Below are positions 1 to 8,137 of a stretch of 64,000 bases of DNA, piece by piece (positions within the stretch are counted from its first letter, which is position 1; every line of letters begins with the position of its first letter). Location of the stretch: positions 62,001 to 126,000 of the forward strand of contig JALXFN010000074.1 of assembly GCA_027068975.1 (NCBI GenBank), read 5' to 3'. Source of the stretch: Campylobacteraceae bacterium (GTDB lineage Bacteria > Campylobacterota > Campylobacteria > Campylobacterales > Sulfurovaceae). A program made the translations under genes and the position numbers. The notes beneath the pieces were generated by a model, which was not told the DNA's origin, did not search any database, and was given only the letters and a program-made list of their open reading frames with translations.

Positions 1-334
1 CTATTTTAAGAAGTAGGGTAGATTTACCAATTCCTGGGCTACCACCTATAAGTGTTAGTGACCCAGGAACGATACCCCCACCTAAGACCAAGTCTAACTC
101 TTTTGAGCCAGAGGTAAAGCGTTTTATATTCTCTTGTTTCACTTCTGTAATAGAGGTAGCTTTATTTTTGGGTGAAGAGCCACTACTGCTTTTAGTCTCT
201 TCTACAAATTTTATCTGTTCTGTTGTGAGTTCGACAAAGGTATCCCACTGGTTACAACCCGTACATTTACCTAACCAACGAGGACTTTGAAGTCCACAAG
301 CTTGACACTCAAATAGTATTTTTTTCTTTGCCAT
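1..334 (-). CDS. radA: DNA repair protein RadA (5' part, cut by window edge)
   Basis: RadA is a RecA-like branch-migration ATPase acting in recombinational repair. Only about 111 N-terminal residues are in the window. The start ATG reads MAKKKILFE, followed by a zinc finger with Cys10, Cys13, Cys24 and Cys27. A variable linker rich in Ser and Lys follows, then GGSPGIGKST near residue 100, which is the Walker A motif of the RadA/Sms family. The zinc finger plus this Walker A makes the assignment firm. The rest of the gene lies left of the window. Nothing unusual is visible in the part present. Confidence 0.95.
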   Translation of the reverse strand, partial: MAKKKILFECQACGLQSPRWLGKCTGCNQWDTFVELTTEQIKFVEETKSSSGSSPKNKATSITEVKQENIKRFTSGSKELDLVLGGGIVPGSLTLIGGSPGIGKSTLLLKI

Positions 335-414
335 AGTTACTCTTTTTTATTTTATATCTAATCATAGACTAATAAAATAAAAAAGTCTAAATATATGTCA
401 AATTGTCATCTTTT

Positions 415-1125
415 TTAGCACTCAGGTATCTCTTCACTATCTCGTGCATTTTGATAATAGAACTGATAGAGGTCTGCTGACCACTCTTTGTTGTATGAGG
501 GTTCTATCTGTGGACAGATTTCAAATATAGCATTTTCAAACTTTCCTTCACTGGCAAAAGCTTCCCACTCATCTTGAGAGTAGTGTTCTGAGAGTTCAGA
601 TTTGTTTGTATCGCAAATCTTTTTTAACCTTTTTTTGTAAATCTCTTCACCCTTTTCAAGGCTTCCTTTGCTCATGTCAAAAGTCTCTTTGTTGAGTTTG
701 GTTGTGTTTTCTTCTACTATGCTACTATTAACTTCTGCTGTAAGATTCTCCTCTATAAGTAAAACAGACTCTATTGTTGGAGCAGGGATACTATTGTTCT
801 CATCCATATCTTTTTTAGAGATATTTGATTCTTGAGTTATATTTTTATCTAATGCTATAATAATAGGTTCTTTTGCTATAAAATTATCTGTAACAACAGA
901 CTCCATCTCATCTTTAGAAACATTTGCTTCTATAGTTATATTTTCATCAACTATAATAGCTTCTTTTTCTATGGATTCATCCGTAATAACAGACTCTATC
1001 TCATTTTGAATCTCTACAGTTGCTTGGGATGCTTTAGCAATAATCTCATTAGTATCATTTAAATCGAGTGTATGAGATTGCAGAGTAATTAGGAGTAGAA
1101 ATAGTATATGTTTTTTATATATCAT
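415..1125 (-). CDS. secreted protein with haem-less cytochrome c-like C-terminal domain
   Basis: A 236-residue protein of unknown function. Residues 1-20 form a short hydrophobic signal-like segment. Residues 25-150 are acidic and low-complexity, with recurring VTDES/VDEN/EENLT patterns built of Asp, Glu, Asn and Thr. The last 80 residues begin KGEEIYKKRLKKICDTNK, which follows the way class I cytochrome c domains begin (GEEIYKKxCxxCH) but has no CxxCH haem site. This domain also contains Trp and two Cys near the C terminus, which could form a disulfide. Similar haem-less domains occur in Campylobacterota as I know them. It stands alone between radA and pepD and is divergent from pepD. Confidence 0.6.
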   Translation of the reverse strand: MIYKKHILFLLLITLQSHTLDLNDTNEIIAKASQATVEIQNEIESVITDESIEKEAIIVDENITIEANVSKDEMESVVTDNFIAKEPIIIALDKNITQESNISKKDMDENNSIPAPTIESVLLIEENLTAEVNSSIVEENTTKLNKETFDMSKGSLEKGEEIYKKRLKKICDTNKSELSEHYSQDEWEAFASEGKFENAIFEICPQIEPSYNKEWSADLYQFYYQNARDSEEIPEC

Positions 1126-1186
1126 TTAAAGAGACCTTTTATTTGTTAACTAACATGTTATAATGATAACTAAAAAAAGAGAATAT

Positions 1187-2464
1187 ATGCAAGAAAAAAT
1201 AGTAGAACATTTTATAAAAATCACAAAATTACCACATTGTAGTGAACAAGCAGAGGCTTTGTTTGATTACCTAGTTAACTTTGCAAAAGAGCAAGGCTAT
1301 GAGGTTCAGAGTGATGAGACTAAAAATATACTCATAAAAAAAGGCTCTCCAAAGTTGGCTCTTCAAGCCCATTATGATATGGTTTGTATGGGTAAAGCTC
1401 CTAACATAGAGACTTATGTAGAAGAAGGGTGGATGTACGCAAAAGAGTCATCACTTGGTGCAGACAATGGCATGGCCATAGCTATGATGATGACCCTTAT
1501 GGAGCAGGGCAAAGAGTTAGAGTTTGTTTTAACCTCAGATGAAGAGATAGGACTTGTAGGTGCAACTGCCATAGAGTTAGAGTTATCTGCCTCATACATG
1601 TTAAACCTTGACTTTGAAGATGAGGGGGTTGTCTGTATTGGTTGTGCAGGTGGGGCTGATTTGTTGGCTGAACAAACACTCTATAAGTCTGAGGCTTATG
1701 AGTACAACTATGAACTTACCGTTTCAGGTTTGGCTGGTGGTCACTCTGGTGTAGAGATTCATAAAAACATACCTAATGCCATAAAAGTTTTAGCAGAGTA
1801 TTTGTCTGACAAAGAGGTTCTTGTGGCTTCTTGTCATGGAGGGGAGAGAAGAAACTCTATACCTACTGCTATGAGTATGAAACTCTCTTCAACAGAGCCT
1901 TTAATGGGTAATGACTTGATTCAAGTAAGAGAGCTAAATGAGCCTTTAGAGGTCTATGAGAGTGATGAGTTTTTAAATCTTCTTGTCGAGTTTCAACATG
2001 GAGTAAACAGCTACAATAAAGAGTTTGATTTGCCTGATACGAGTATAAACCTAGCTCTTGCGAGTGTTGAAAATGGAGTAGCTAAGGTAGAGTGTAGCTC
2101 ACGAGCCATGAGCGAAGAGGGCTTAGAAGAGATAAACGAGAAGTTTTTAAAGTTATTTGAAAAGTATAATTTCTCAACAGCCATAGAGTACAAATATCCC
2201 TCATGGAAACCAGAAGTAAACACTTTTACCTCGCTCATAAATGATGCGATGACAAAAGAGTATGGCAAGAGTAAATATGAAGCGATTCATGCTGGGCTAG
2301 AGTGTGGAGTTCTGCTTGAACGTTACCCAAATATGAAGTTTGCTTCTATTGGTCCGACTATTGTCTCTCCTCACTCCATACATGAGAAGGTGAAGTTGGA
2401 CTCTGTGGGGAAGATATTTAGGGTGGTGGAAGAGGTGATGGCTGGTATTGAAATTGGAGTGTAA
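1187..2464 (+). CDS. pepD: aminoacyl-histidine dipeptidase, M20 metallopeptidase (PepD-like)
   Basis: A cytosolic nonspecific dipeptidase that hydrolyses Xaa-His and other dipeptides using a two-metal centre. Metal-site segments of the M20 family are visible: AHYDMV, SSLGADNGMA, TSDEEIGLVGA, LNLDFEDEG, and near the C terminus PHSIHEKV. The start is placed at MQEKIVEHF because a purine-rich AAAAAGAGA lies just upstream; an in-frame ATG eight codons earlier is less convincing. At 425 residues it is shorter than E. coli PepD (about 485) but carries both halves of the catalytic domain and the lid domain. The histidine kinase gene begins 2 bases after its stop, so the two are probably co-transcribed. 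Confidence 0.9.
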   Translation: MQEKIVEHFIKITKLPHCSEQAEALFDYLVNFAKEQGYEVQSDETKNILIKKGSPKLALQAHYDMVCMGKAPNIETYVEEGWMYAKESSLGADNGMAIAMMMTLMEQGKELEFVLTSDEEIGLVGATAIELELSASYMLNLDFEDEGVVCIGCAGGADLLAEQTLYKSEAYEYNYELTVSGLAGGHSGVEIHKNIPNAIKVLAEYLSDKEVLVASCHGGERRNSIPTAMSMKLSSTEPLMGNDLIQVRELNEPLEVYESDEFLNLLVEFQHGVNSYNKEFDLPDTSINLALASVENGVAKVECSSRAMSEEGLEEINEKFLKLFEKYNFSTAIEYKYPSWKPEVNTFTSLINDAMTKEYGKSKYEAIHAGLECGVLLERYPNMKFASIGPTIVSPHSIHEKVKLDSVGKIFRVVEEVMAGIEIGV

Positions 2465-2466
2465 TT

Positions 2467-3778
2467 ATGGTTGGTGAAGGGGTAAATAATACGTATAAAA
2501 ATAATTTGATTGAAGATAAAGATTTAAGTTTGTTTCGTACTTCGTTACTTAATGCAGTCTTATTAACAGCTTTTTTTGTGGGTTCCTTTATAGCAACACT
2601 CTCTTTATTTGATGTTTTTCCTCTGACTAGACTTTATATGATGATACTTTATGGGTACAGTGCAATAAATCTTTTAGCCTATTTTCTACTAAAACAAAAT
2701 CAAAAAAATTATTTTCTTGCTGTTAATATTGCTACCTTTTCTTCTTTGTTTACTTTTACCGTTATGACCATAACTGTACTACATGATGAGTTTCGGATTG
2801 TTTGGTTTTTTTTTAACCTCTTTTGGTAGTTTTATATTGGGTGGTAGACGTTATGGATTTTTTATTGCCACCATTATTATAGCTATTATTGTTTATCTTT
2901 ATAATACTTTAGATATTAATCTTTCTGTTTATGCGATATTTACTTTTATTGTTGCATTGTTTGTATTTAATATTTTTTCATTCTATTTTCTTAGAAAAAT
3001 AGAAAATGATTCAAAAAGACTTGAAGAGAGGGTGATAGAAGAGGTAGCAAAACGACAATTACATGAGCAGATGCTTTTACGTCAGTGTCGCATGGCAAAC
3101 ATGGGTGAGATGATAGACACCATAGCTCATCAATGGAGGCAACCACTTATGCAAAACAGTATGATGTTACTTAATCTTTATGATGAGGTAGAGAGTGATA
3201 ATTGTAATAAAAATTATGTATTGAAAAAGATAGAGAGTTTAAGTAAAGTAACTACACATATGTCGCAGACCATTGAAGATTTTAGAAATTTACTCAATCA
3301 TGATAAAAAAGTAACTCTAGTTAACTTAGATGAGGTTATAGAAGAGATTTTAGTACTAATGAAAAGTAATTTAAAAGAAATAACTGTAACAGATAAAAAA
3401 TGTGAAATTTCTGTTTTAGCTTTAAAAAGTGAGTTGATACAGGTACTCATTATACTAATTTCAAATAGTATTGAAGCTTTAGAAAATAAAAAAGTTAGTG
3501 AAAAGTTTATAAAAATAGATATTGAAAAATTAGATAAAGATGTAGAAATAACGGTAGAAGATAATGCAGGAGGGATAAATAACTCTATTATAAGAAAGAT
3601 ATTTGACCCCTATTTTACAACTAAAAAACAACAAGGTGGTACAGGATTGGGTTTATATATAGTTCAACTTATAGTGGAGCAAAATATGCAAGGTAGTATA
3701 GAGGTAGAAAATACCTTAGAAGGGGTAAAGTTTAAAATTCGATTAAGAGGGGAAAATGATGGAATCAAAAAAATATAG
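2467..3778 (+). CDS. membrane sensor histidine kinase, split by a +1 frameshift at a T9 tract
   Basis: Sensor kinase partner of the response regulator that follows. Frame 1 (from 2467) encodes an N-terminal membrane region with about four hydrophobic segments and stops at 2829. Frame 2 (open from 2783) continues with two or more membrane segments, a short coiled linker, and a kinase core. The core has the phospho-acceptor region around AHQWRQPL, N box ISNSIEAL, G1 DNAGGI, and FDPYFTTK...GGTGLGLYIV. The shift falls in a run of nine T at 2806-2814. With eight T the reading would be IVWFFLTSFGSFILGG, a smooth membrane segment. The gene is therefore phase-variable, slipped, mis-sequenced, or newly inactivated. 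GGAG precedes the start; it overlaps the regulator by 23 bases. Confidence 0.8.
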
Positions 3779-4436
3779 CATACTCTATGCAGAAGACAAT
3801 CGGGAAGTACAAACTGAGGTTGTAGAGTATTTGCAAAAATATTTTAAAGAAATTTATGTAGCCAATGATGGGAGAGAGGCATTAAAACTTTATAATGAAC
3901 AAAGAGTGGACAGTTTACTGCTAGATATCGATATGCCTTTTATTGATGGTCTAGCTGTAGCTAAAGAGGTTAGAGTTTCCGATAAAAATATACCTATTGT
4001 TATGTTAACAGCTTTTACTGATACTGATAAATTACTATGTGCTACAGAGTTACATCTTTGTAAGTATTTGGTAAAACCCATTGAGCTTTTGGGTTTTAGG
4101 CATATGATAAAAAAACTTTTAGTTGAGATAGATGAACTTCAATCACATAAATTAGAGATAGCTCCTAATTATGTTTGGAATAGTGATGCTAAAGAACTTT
4201 ACTATAATAATCAACTTATTTCACTGACCCAAAAAGAGCAGACTTTACTTGCTTTATTTATTCAAAAACGAAATGAGTGTGTAGCCTTTACTGAAATTAT
4301 GGCTTTAGTATGGGAAGATGATTTTGATAAAGAAGTTTCAATACAGTCAGTAAAGTTCCAAGTAACCCTTTTACGTAAAAAACTTCCTAAAAATAGTATC
4401 CAAAATGTTTATGGAAAAGGTTATATTTTCTCATAA
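3756..4436 (+). CDS. OmpR-family response regulator
   Basis: A 226-residue DNA-binding response regulator. The receiver domain (about residues 1-120) shows the acidic pair in YAEDN, the phospho-acceptor Asp in LLLDIDMP, the Thr of MLTAFT and the Lys of YLVKPI. Residues 140-226 form a winged-helix Trans_reg_C domain ending in VYGKGYIFS, typical of the OmpR/PhoB class. Two ATG codons are adjacent (3756 and 3759); GAGGGGAAA just upstream serves either. It overlaps the 3' end of the histidine kinase, so they are a translationally coupled pair. Its targets are not shown, but the envelope gene cluster immediately downstream is a candidate. Confidence 0.93.
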   Translation: MMESKKYSILYAEDNREVQTEVVEYLQKYFKEIYVANDGREALKLYNEQRVDSLLLDIDMPFIDGLAVAKEVRVSDKNIPIVMLTAFTDTDKLLCATELHLCKYLVKPIELLGFRHMIKKLLVEIDELQSHKLEIAPNYVWNSDAKELYYNNQLISLTQKEQTLLALFIQKRNECVAFTEIMALVWEDDFDKEVSIQSVKFQVTLLRKKLPKNSIQNVYGKGYIFS

Positions 4437-4535
4437 TTTTCTTTTCTATTTATTTTAGTATTAAAATTTAAGTTTAATAACACTTCATAACACTCTTCTA
4501 TTATACTTTATTTTATCTTACATAGGAGAAGTAAA

Positions 4536-4583
4536 ATGAAATTAAAAATATTTTTCAAGAGGAGTTTGTTATGTGGAGTATGA
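4536..4583 (+). other. possible 15-codon leader ORF overlapping the next gene start
   Basis: The short reading frame MKLKIFFKRSLLCGV begins 7 bases after a good GGAG ribosome site (4525-4528). It ends at a TGA inside the first codons of the next gene, which has its own GGAG at 4561-4564. Such an arrangement suggests translational coupling, or an out-of-frame remnant of an alternative signal peptide start. Evidence is limited to the ribosome site and the overlap. Confidence 0.3.
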
Positions 4584-6241
4584 GAAGTAGCTTATTAATA
4601 TTTTTTATACTTACTCAAGCTGTGGTAGCAAATAGCTTAGAGAAACTTAAATTTGAAGCAGAGAGTTCATTGAGTAGTATATTAAACGATGTAGGAAGTC
4701 GTAAAATAGAAGTAGGTGGTAATGAAAAGGCAAGTAATGGGAAATATATAGGGATATCTAATATAAATGATAGTGCTAGATTTAAAGTACATGTAGCAAA
4801 TGCAGGATTGTATACTATTGGAGTTCGAGTACGTAGTGGTGCACCACAACAGCGTGGAGTAGATTATCCATCAGGAAAGAATACTTATCTAAATAATGAA
4901 TCCTATACTATAAAAGTAAACAATACAATAGAAAATTTTGAAGGAGATGATAGTTCAATATCTTCGCTTAGTGGTTGGGTGTATTGGGGTACAATGAATA
5001 GTGTAGAGGAAGTTCATTTAAGTGCTGGAGACAACTTTATTGATATAAAAGCAAATAAAAACTGGTTGGTAGTTGATTCTTTTATTTTAGTAAAAACTAA
5101 GGGTGTTGAAGAGAAAGAGTCAAAAGAGGATAAAGAAGCACCAGTTATAACTTTAACAGGATTAAACCCACAAATGGTGATTATTGGGTATAGCTATTTT
5201 GAACAAGGTGCAACGGCTAGTGATAATATAGATGGAGACATAAGTAAAAATATTGTTATTGATACTTCGCTTCTTGATATTACAATACCTGGAGTTTATC
5301 ATGTACTTTATAATGTTCAAGATAAAGCAGGAAATAAGGCAACACAAGTAACAAGAGTAATTAAGGTGTTACGTGATAGTACAACTTATAATAAAAGTGA
5401 TAATAATGATAATGATAGTCTATTTAAAACTTATTATAAAAATTCTAAAAATGTCAATTGGTCATATTATGATGACCCTGTACCAAAAGGTGCAAATACT
5501 AGATATTGTAAAATAAGACCACCACTTTCAGCTGTTTTAGGATATCAATATGATGAGGGGAGACAGTCTAATATATTAAACCTTTCTTCAACATATGCTT
5601 GTGGAAGTGGAGCACTTTTTAAATTGGTGATGAATAATAGTCAAGTAAAAGAGTTACAGTTCGATGCCAAATATGACCATGAGTTCTATTTCCAAGTAAG
5701 TATAGAGACTAAAAAAGGCGAGAGGATATTGTATTATACTCCAACAGATAAAAAACCTAGATACTATACAAGGAAGTATGAGAAAGATTCAAAAAAACCT
5801 TACTATGGATTCATGTTAGGTAGTAAGTATAAAGATGGAAATTGGCACACAATTAGAAGAAATTTAGATAAAGACTTAAAATCTAAAGAGCCTGACAATG
5901 AGTTGGTTTCTATAAAAGACTTTTATGTATCAGGATTTGGTAGCCTTGATAATATTACAGGCATACATAGACCTGACAAAATAGCTAAAGCGTTTGTTAA
6001 AGCATATTTAGAAAACGATACAAATACAATGAAAAAAATCACATCAAATCGGATGATTGGTAAATTAAAAAGTATAGATGAAGATGTAAAAAAATATTTT
6101 AAAACCATTACATCTTATCGTGAAATGGTCTATTTCCACGATTTGAAGGCAATGGTAATAGGCATCACTAAAGAAAATGAAGAGATTAAGTTTTACTTCT
6201 CTTGGAATGGTGGTTATTGGATTATGGATGAGGTGTTGTGA
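4571..6241 (+). CDS. secreted multidomain protein: CBM-like module, Ig-like DUF5011 module, unknown C-terminal domain
   Basis: A 556-residue exported protein. Residues 1-22 are a signal peptide ending near VVANS. Residues 25-180 look like a carbohydrate-binding beta-sandwich (CBM6/35 style: KLKFEAESS..., ISNINDSARFKV, AGDNFIDIKANKNWLVVDSF). Residues 190-270 are a bacterial Ig-like DUF5011 repeat (APVITLTG, YFEQGATASDNIDGDIS, PGVYHVLYNVQDKAGN). The remaining 280 residues match nothing I recognise; they contain DKIAKAFVKAYLENDTNTMKK and end in FYFSWNGGYWIMDEVL, which resembles a regulatory or immunity-type fold more than an enzyme. A surface or periplasmic glycan-linked role is inferred only. 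Its stop overlaps the start of the next gene. Confidence 0.6.
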   Translation: MWSMRSSLLIFFILTQAVVANSLEKLKFEAESSLSSILNDVGSRKIEVGGNEKASNGKYIGISNINDSARFKVHVANAGLYTIGVRVRSGAPQQRGVDYPSGKNTYLNNESYTIKVNNTIENFEGDDSSISSLSGWVYWGTMNSVEEVHLSAGDNFIDIKANKNWLVVDSFILVKTKGVEEKESKEDKEAPVITLTGLNPQMVIIGYSYFEQGATASDNIDGDISKNIVIDTSLLDITIPGVYHVLYNVQDKAGNKATQVTRVIKVLRDSTTYNKSDNNDNDSLFKTYYKNSKNVNWSYYDDPVPKGANTRYCKIRPPLSAVLGYQYDEGRQSNILNLSSTYACGSGALFKLVMNNSQVKELQFDAKYDHEFYFQVSIETKKGERILYYTPTDKKPRYYTRKYEKDSKKPYYGFMLGSKYKDGNWHTIRRNLDKDLKSKEPDNELVSIKDFYVSGFGSLDNITGIHRPDKIAKAFVKAYLENDTNTMKKITSNRMIGKLKSIDEDVKKYFKTITSYREMVYFHDLKAMVIGITKENEEIKFYFSWNGGYWIMDEVL

Positions 6242-6687
6242 TGAATAGAGAAAAATTTATTATTTTATCGATATGGGGTTTAACTCTATTATGCTTCTAT
6301 CAAGCATTGGAGATATTTTATAGAACTTTAGGAACAAGAGAACCTGAGTTTGCTTTTTGGGGTCTTATTCCATTGGTGATTGGTATTTTATTGGCTTTAA
6401 AATATAAGTTGGGAAGATGGATAGTTTTAATTGAGATGTATGCTCTTTTTGTAACTTTTATAGAATCTATGATTCTCTTTCCTTTTCAACAGATTAGTAT
6501 ATTTTCTTTAGAAACTTTTATAGGAGCATTTGTTATTTATATTTTAAATACTAAAGAGGCACTTCTTTTGTTTAAAACAGATAGATTAAAGCAAAAAAAA
6601 GAGTTTATTATTTTAATGGTAATTGCTCTACTTCAGACAGCTGTTTCATCATATTTGATGTTAATACTTATTAGTGGAAAACAATAA
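6238..6687 (+). CDS. small integral membrane protein, four predicted helices
   Basis: A 149-residue protein with four hydrophobic stretches (about residues 6-26, 38-56, 60-95, 123-145) and little else. I do not recognise a family. It begins by ATGA-type overlap with the preceding secreted protein gene, so the two are translationally coupled and likely work together, for example as membrane anchor or exporter partner. It is followed 11 bases later by a lipoprotein gene. The function is unknown. Confidence 0.6.
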   Translation: MMNREKFIILSIWGLTLLCFYQALEIFYRTLGTREPEFAFWGLIPLVIGILLALKYKLGRWIVLIEMYALFVTFIESMILFPFQQISIFSLETFIGAFVIYILNTKEALLLFKTDRLKQKKEFIILMVIALLQTAVSSYLMLILISGKQ

Positions 6688-6698
6688 AAGGATAAAAA

Positions 6699-7085
6699 AT
6701 GCAAAATTTAAAAACTAAACTACCCCTACTTGTGCTAGTTGCAACACTATTTATAGGATGTTGTGATTCAACAGATTATTCAAAAACTATTAAAAAGGTT
6801 GCTGAACCGATGTTAAAAGAGTTGGATGTTTTTTATAAAAAAAATAAACGTCATCCCACTGTTAAAGAGAGGGATGTTATGTTGAAGAAGGTGGGGTGTA
6901 AAATGGATGGAGATGAGTGTTTGTATGATGGAGATAAGATTTTAGTTGATACATATAGTTATGATGGTGAATATACTTTTGGAATGACATTAGAAAAAAC
7001 CTATTGTAATTTTGCATTACAAAAGAATAAAAAATTTACTAGTGTTAGATGTTATAACAATCCTTGTATAAAACTTGGTCAATAG
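6699..7085 (+). CDS. putative small lipoprotein
   Basis: A 128-residue protein with a lipoprotein signal: positively charged start, hydrophobic run, then LFIGCCDST, where the first Cys fits a lipobox. The mature part has four or more further Cys (CKMDGDEC, TYCNF, VRCYNNPC), consistent with disulfides in the periplasm. Spacing of KRHPTVKERDVMLKKVGC resembles pilin-like periplasmic proteins seen in this phylum, but I cannot name the family. An AAAAGGATAAAAA ribosome site precedes the ATG. It forms part of the same run of genes as its neighbours. Confidence 0.6.
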   Translation: MQNLKTKLPLLVLVATLFIGCCDSTDYSKTIKKVAEPMLKELDVFYKKNKRHPTVKERDVMLKKVGCKMDGDECLYDGDKILVDTYSYDGEYTFGMTLEKTYCNFALQKNKKFTSVRCYNNPCIKLGQ

Positions 7086-7092
7086 GAGAGTT

Positions 7093-7668
7093 ATGATGAA
7101 AAATATAATACAGTTATTTTTACTGCTTGGAAGTTCTAACCTTTTTGCTTTTGAAGTAAATACACATCAAGCCATTACACGATGTGCTATTATGGCTAAT
7201 ACCAATAAATGTGAGACTAAAGGAGCTGAGAACTTAAACTTGTTTGTGAAACATACAGAGTTGAAAAATCAAGATTACCCAAGTCAAAAATTTGAAAAAT
7301 ATGAAGACTATACATATAAACAATATGCTGAAGGTGGAAAAGGTTTCAAAGACTGGAAAATCCAAGTAAAGCAAAACTATCTTGGTTTAATTGAAGCAGG
7401 AGTGGTTTTAGAAGATGCTGTTTATTTTAATGAAGATAAATTAGCAAAAGGTGGAGATGGGCGTTTTAATAACCATTTTTATTCAGCTCAATTTGATTCA
7501 AGAGCATGGTGTCGTGTTATGGGATTTCCAAATCTTGGAAGTAGTGATACCTTGCCTTTTGCTGATGCTGATAATATGCAAACAGCAAAAGCATTATGTA
7601 TGGGATGGGGAGAGCGAACTGACAATATTACTTGGGCATGGCATAGGGGTCAAAGCTATTTCATATAA
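7093..7668 (+). CDS. secreted protein resembling the N-terminal part of zinc phospholipase C / S1-P1 nuclease-like proteins, probably truncated
   Basis: Start placed at ATGATGAAAAATATA after TAGGAGAG (an upstream in-frame ATG at 7075 overlaps the previous gene and is less likely). Residues 1-18 form a signal peptide ending SNLFAFE. NTHQAIT, EAGVVLEDA and RFNNHFYS recall the His/Glu/Asp-rich zinc sites of secreted phospholipase C and P1-nuclease-like proteins, in which the motif order is similar. Such proteins are normally longer: here the chain ends abruptly at WHRGQSYFI and is followed by the promoter of an antitoxin-like gene. That suggests the 3' end was lost when the toxin-antitoxin block arrived. 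Family assignment is tentative. Confidence 0.45.
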   Translation: MMKNIIQLFLLLGSSNLFAFEVNTHQAITRCAIMANTNKCETKGAENLNLFVKHTELKNQDYPSQKFEKYEDYTYKQYAEGGKGFKDWKIQVKQNYLGLIEAGVVLEDAVYFNEDKLAKGGDGRFNNHFYSAQFDSRAWCRVMGFPNLGSSDTLPFADADNMQTAKALCMGWGERTDNITWAWHRGQSYFI

Positions 7669-7717
7669 CAAATCTTAATATATTTTAAAACAAAAACCTC
7701 ATTAAACTCCAAAATTC

Positions 7718-7746
7718 TTGACAAAACGGCGATATTCGCCTATAAT
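7718..7746 (+). promoter_or_regulatory. consensus sigma70 promoter with palindromic operator in its spacer
   Basis: TTGACA (7718-7723), a 17-base spacer, then TATAAT (7741-7746): a perfect consensus promoter. The spacer contains GGCGATATTCGCC at 7728-7740, an inverted repeat with 5-base arms and a 3-base centre. A repressor bound there would sit directly between -35 and -10. The HTH protein encoded 19 bases downstream is the obvious candidate for autoregulation. Confidence 0.8.
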
Positions 7747-7764
7747 CAGAAGAAAGGAGTACCC

Positions 7765-8028
7765 ATGACCCAACAACAAATACAAAAACTTCTAAATGTC
7801 CCTGAAAGAACCCTAAGAGATTGGAAAAAAGGAAACAGAGCAAAACTCTATCAGCTTTTAGAAACTTTGGACTATAACCAAGCCGAACAATTACTAAATA
7901 TGACCAACAATAATGACCTAAAAAAACTACTAGAAAATGAGAAATATTTCACTTCTCTAAGAGATTTTGAAAAAAGTCTTTACCAAACACTTGTATCGGG
8001 TCGAGACACTCTAGGGGGCAGTCGTTGA
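7765..8028 (+). CDS. HTH antitoxin-like DNA-binding protein (orphan)
   Basis: An 87-residue protein. Residues 1-35 (TQQQIQKLLNVPERTLRDWKKG) form a helix-turn-helix of the kind that recognises short operators; the rest is helical and polar. A strong AAGGAG lies 5 bases before the ATG. A consensus promoter with an internal palindrome precedes it, the normal layout of autoregulated antitoxins. In such modules a toxin gene overlaps the antitoxin stop; here only a 13-codon open frame follows (8025-8066), so the partner seems lost. Neighbouring VapBC and Phd-PIN modules support a toxin-antitoxin hotspot. I cannot name the exact family. Confidence 0.6.
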   Translation: MTQQQIQKLLNVPERTLRDWKKGNRAKLYQLLETLDYNQAEQLLNMTNNNDLKKLLENEKYFTSLRDFEKSLYQTLVSGRDTLGGSR

Positions 8029-8066
8029 ATATCTACCCATTTAGAACATTCATCAAAACGGATTAA
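8025..8066 (+). pseudogene. possible 5' remnant of the lost partner (toxin) gene
   Basis: A TTG codon overlapping the TGA stop of the HTH gene opens a frame reading NIYPFRTFIKTD before a stop. An AGGGGG ribosome-like site lies about 7 bases upstream. The start-stop overlap is typical of antitoxin-toxin pairs, but the frame is only 13 codons long. I read it as the first codons of a deleted gene; chance is not excluded. Confidence 0.3.
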
Positions 8067-8137
8067 CAATCCTCAAAACCCCATTAATCAACTTCCATCT
8101 TGTTATATCTCCACTTTTCCAATTTATAATAAAAAAC

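Noticed and set aside
1163-1186. Upstream start for pepD
   Set aside because: The extra eight codons have no ribosome site of their own and the second ATG follows a purine-rich stretch directly.
7451-7678. Second frame overlapping the secreted P1-like protein
   Set aside because: No ribosome site, rare composition; a shadow frame.
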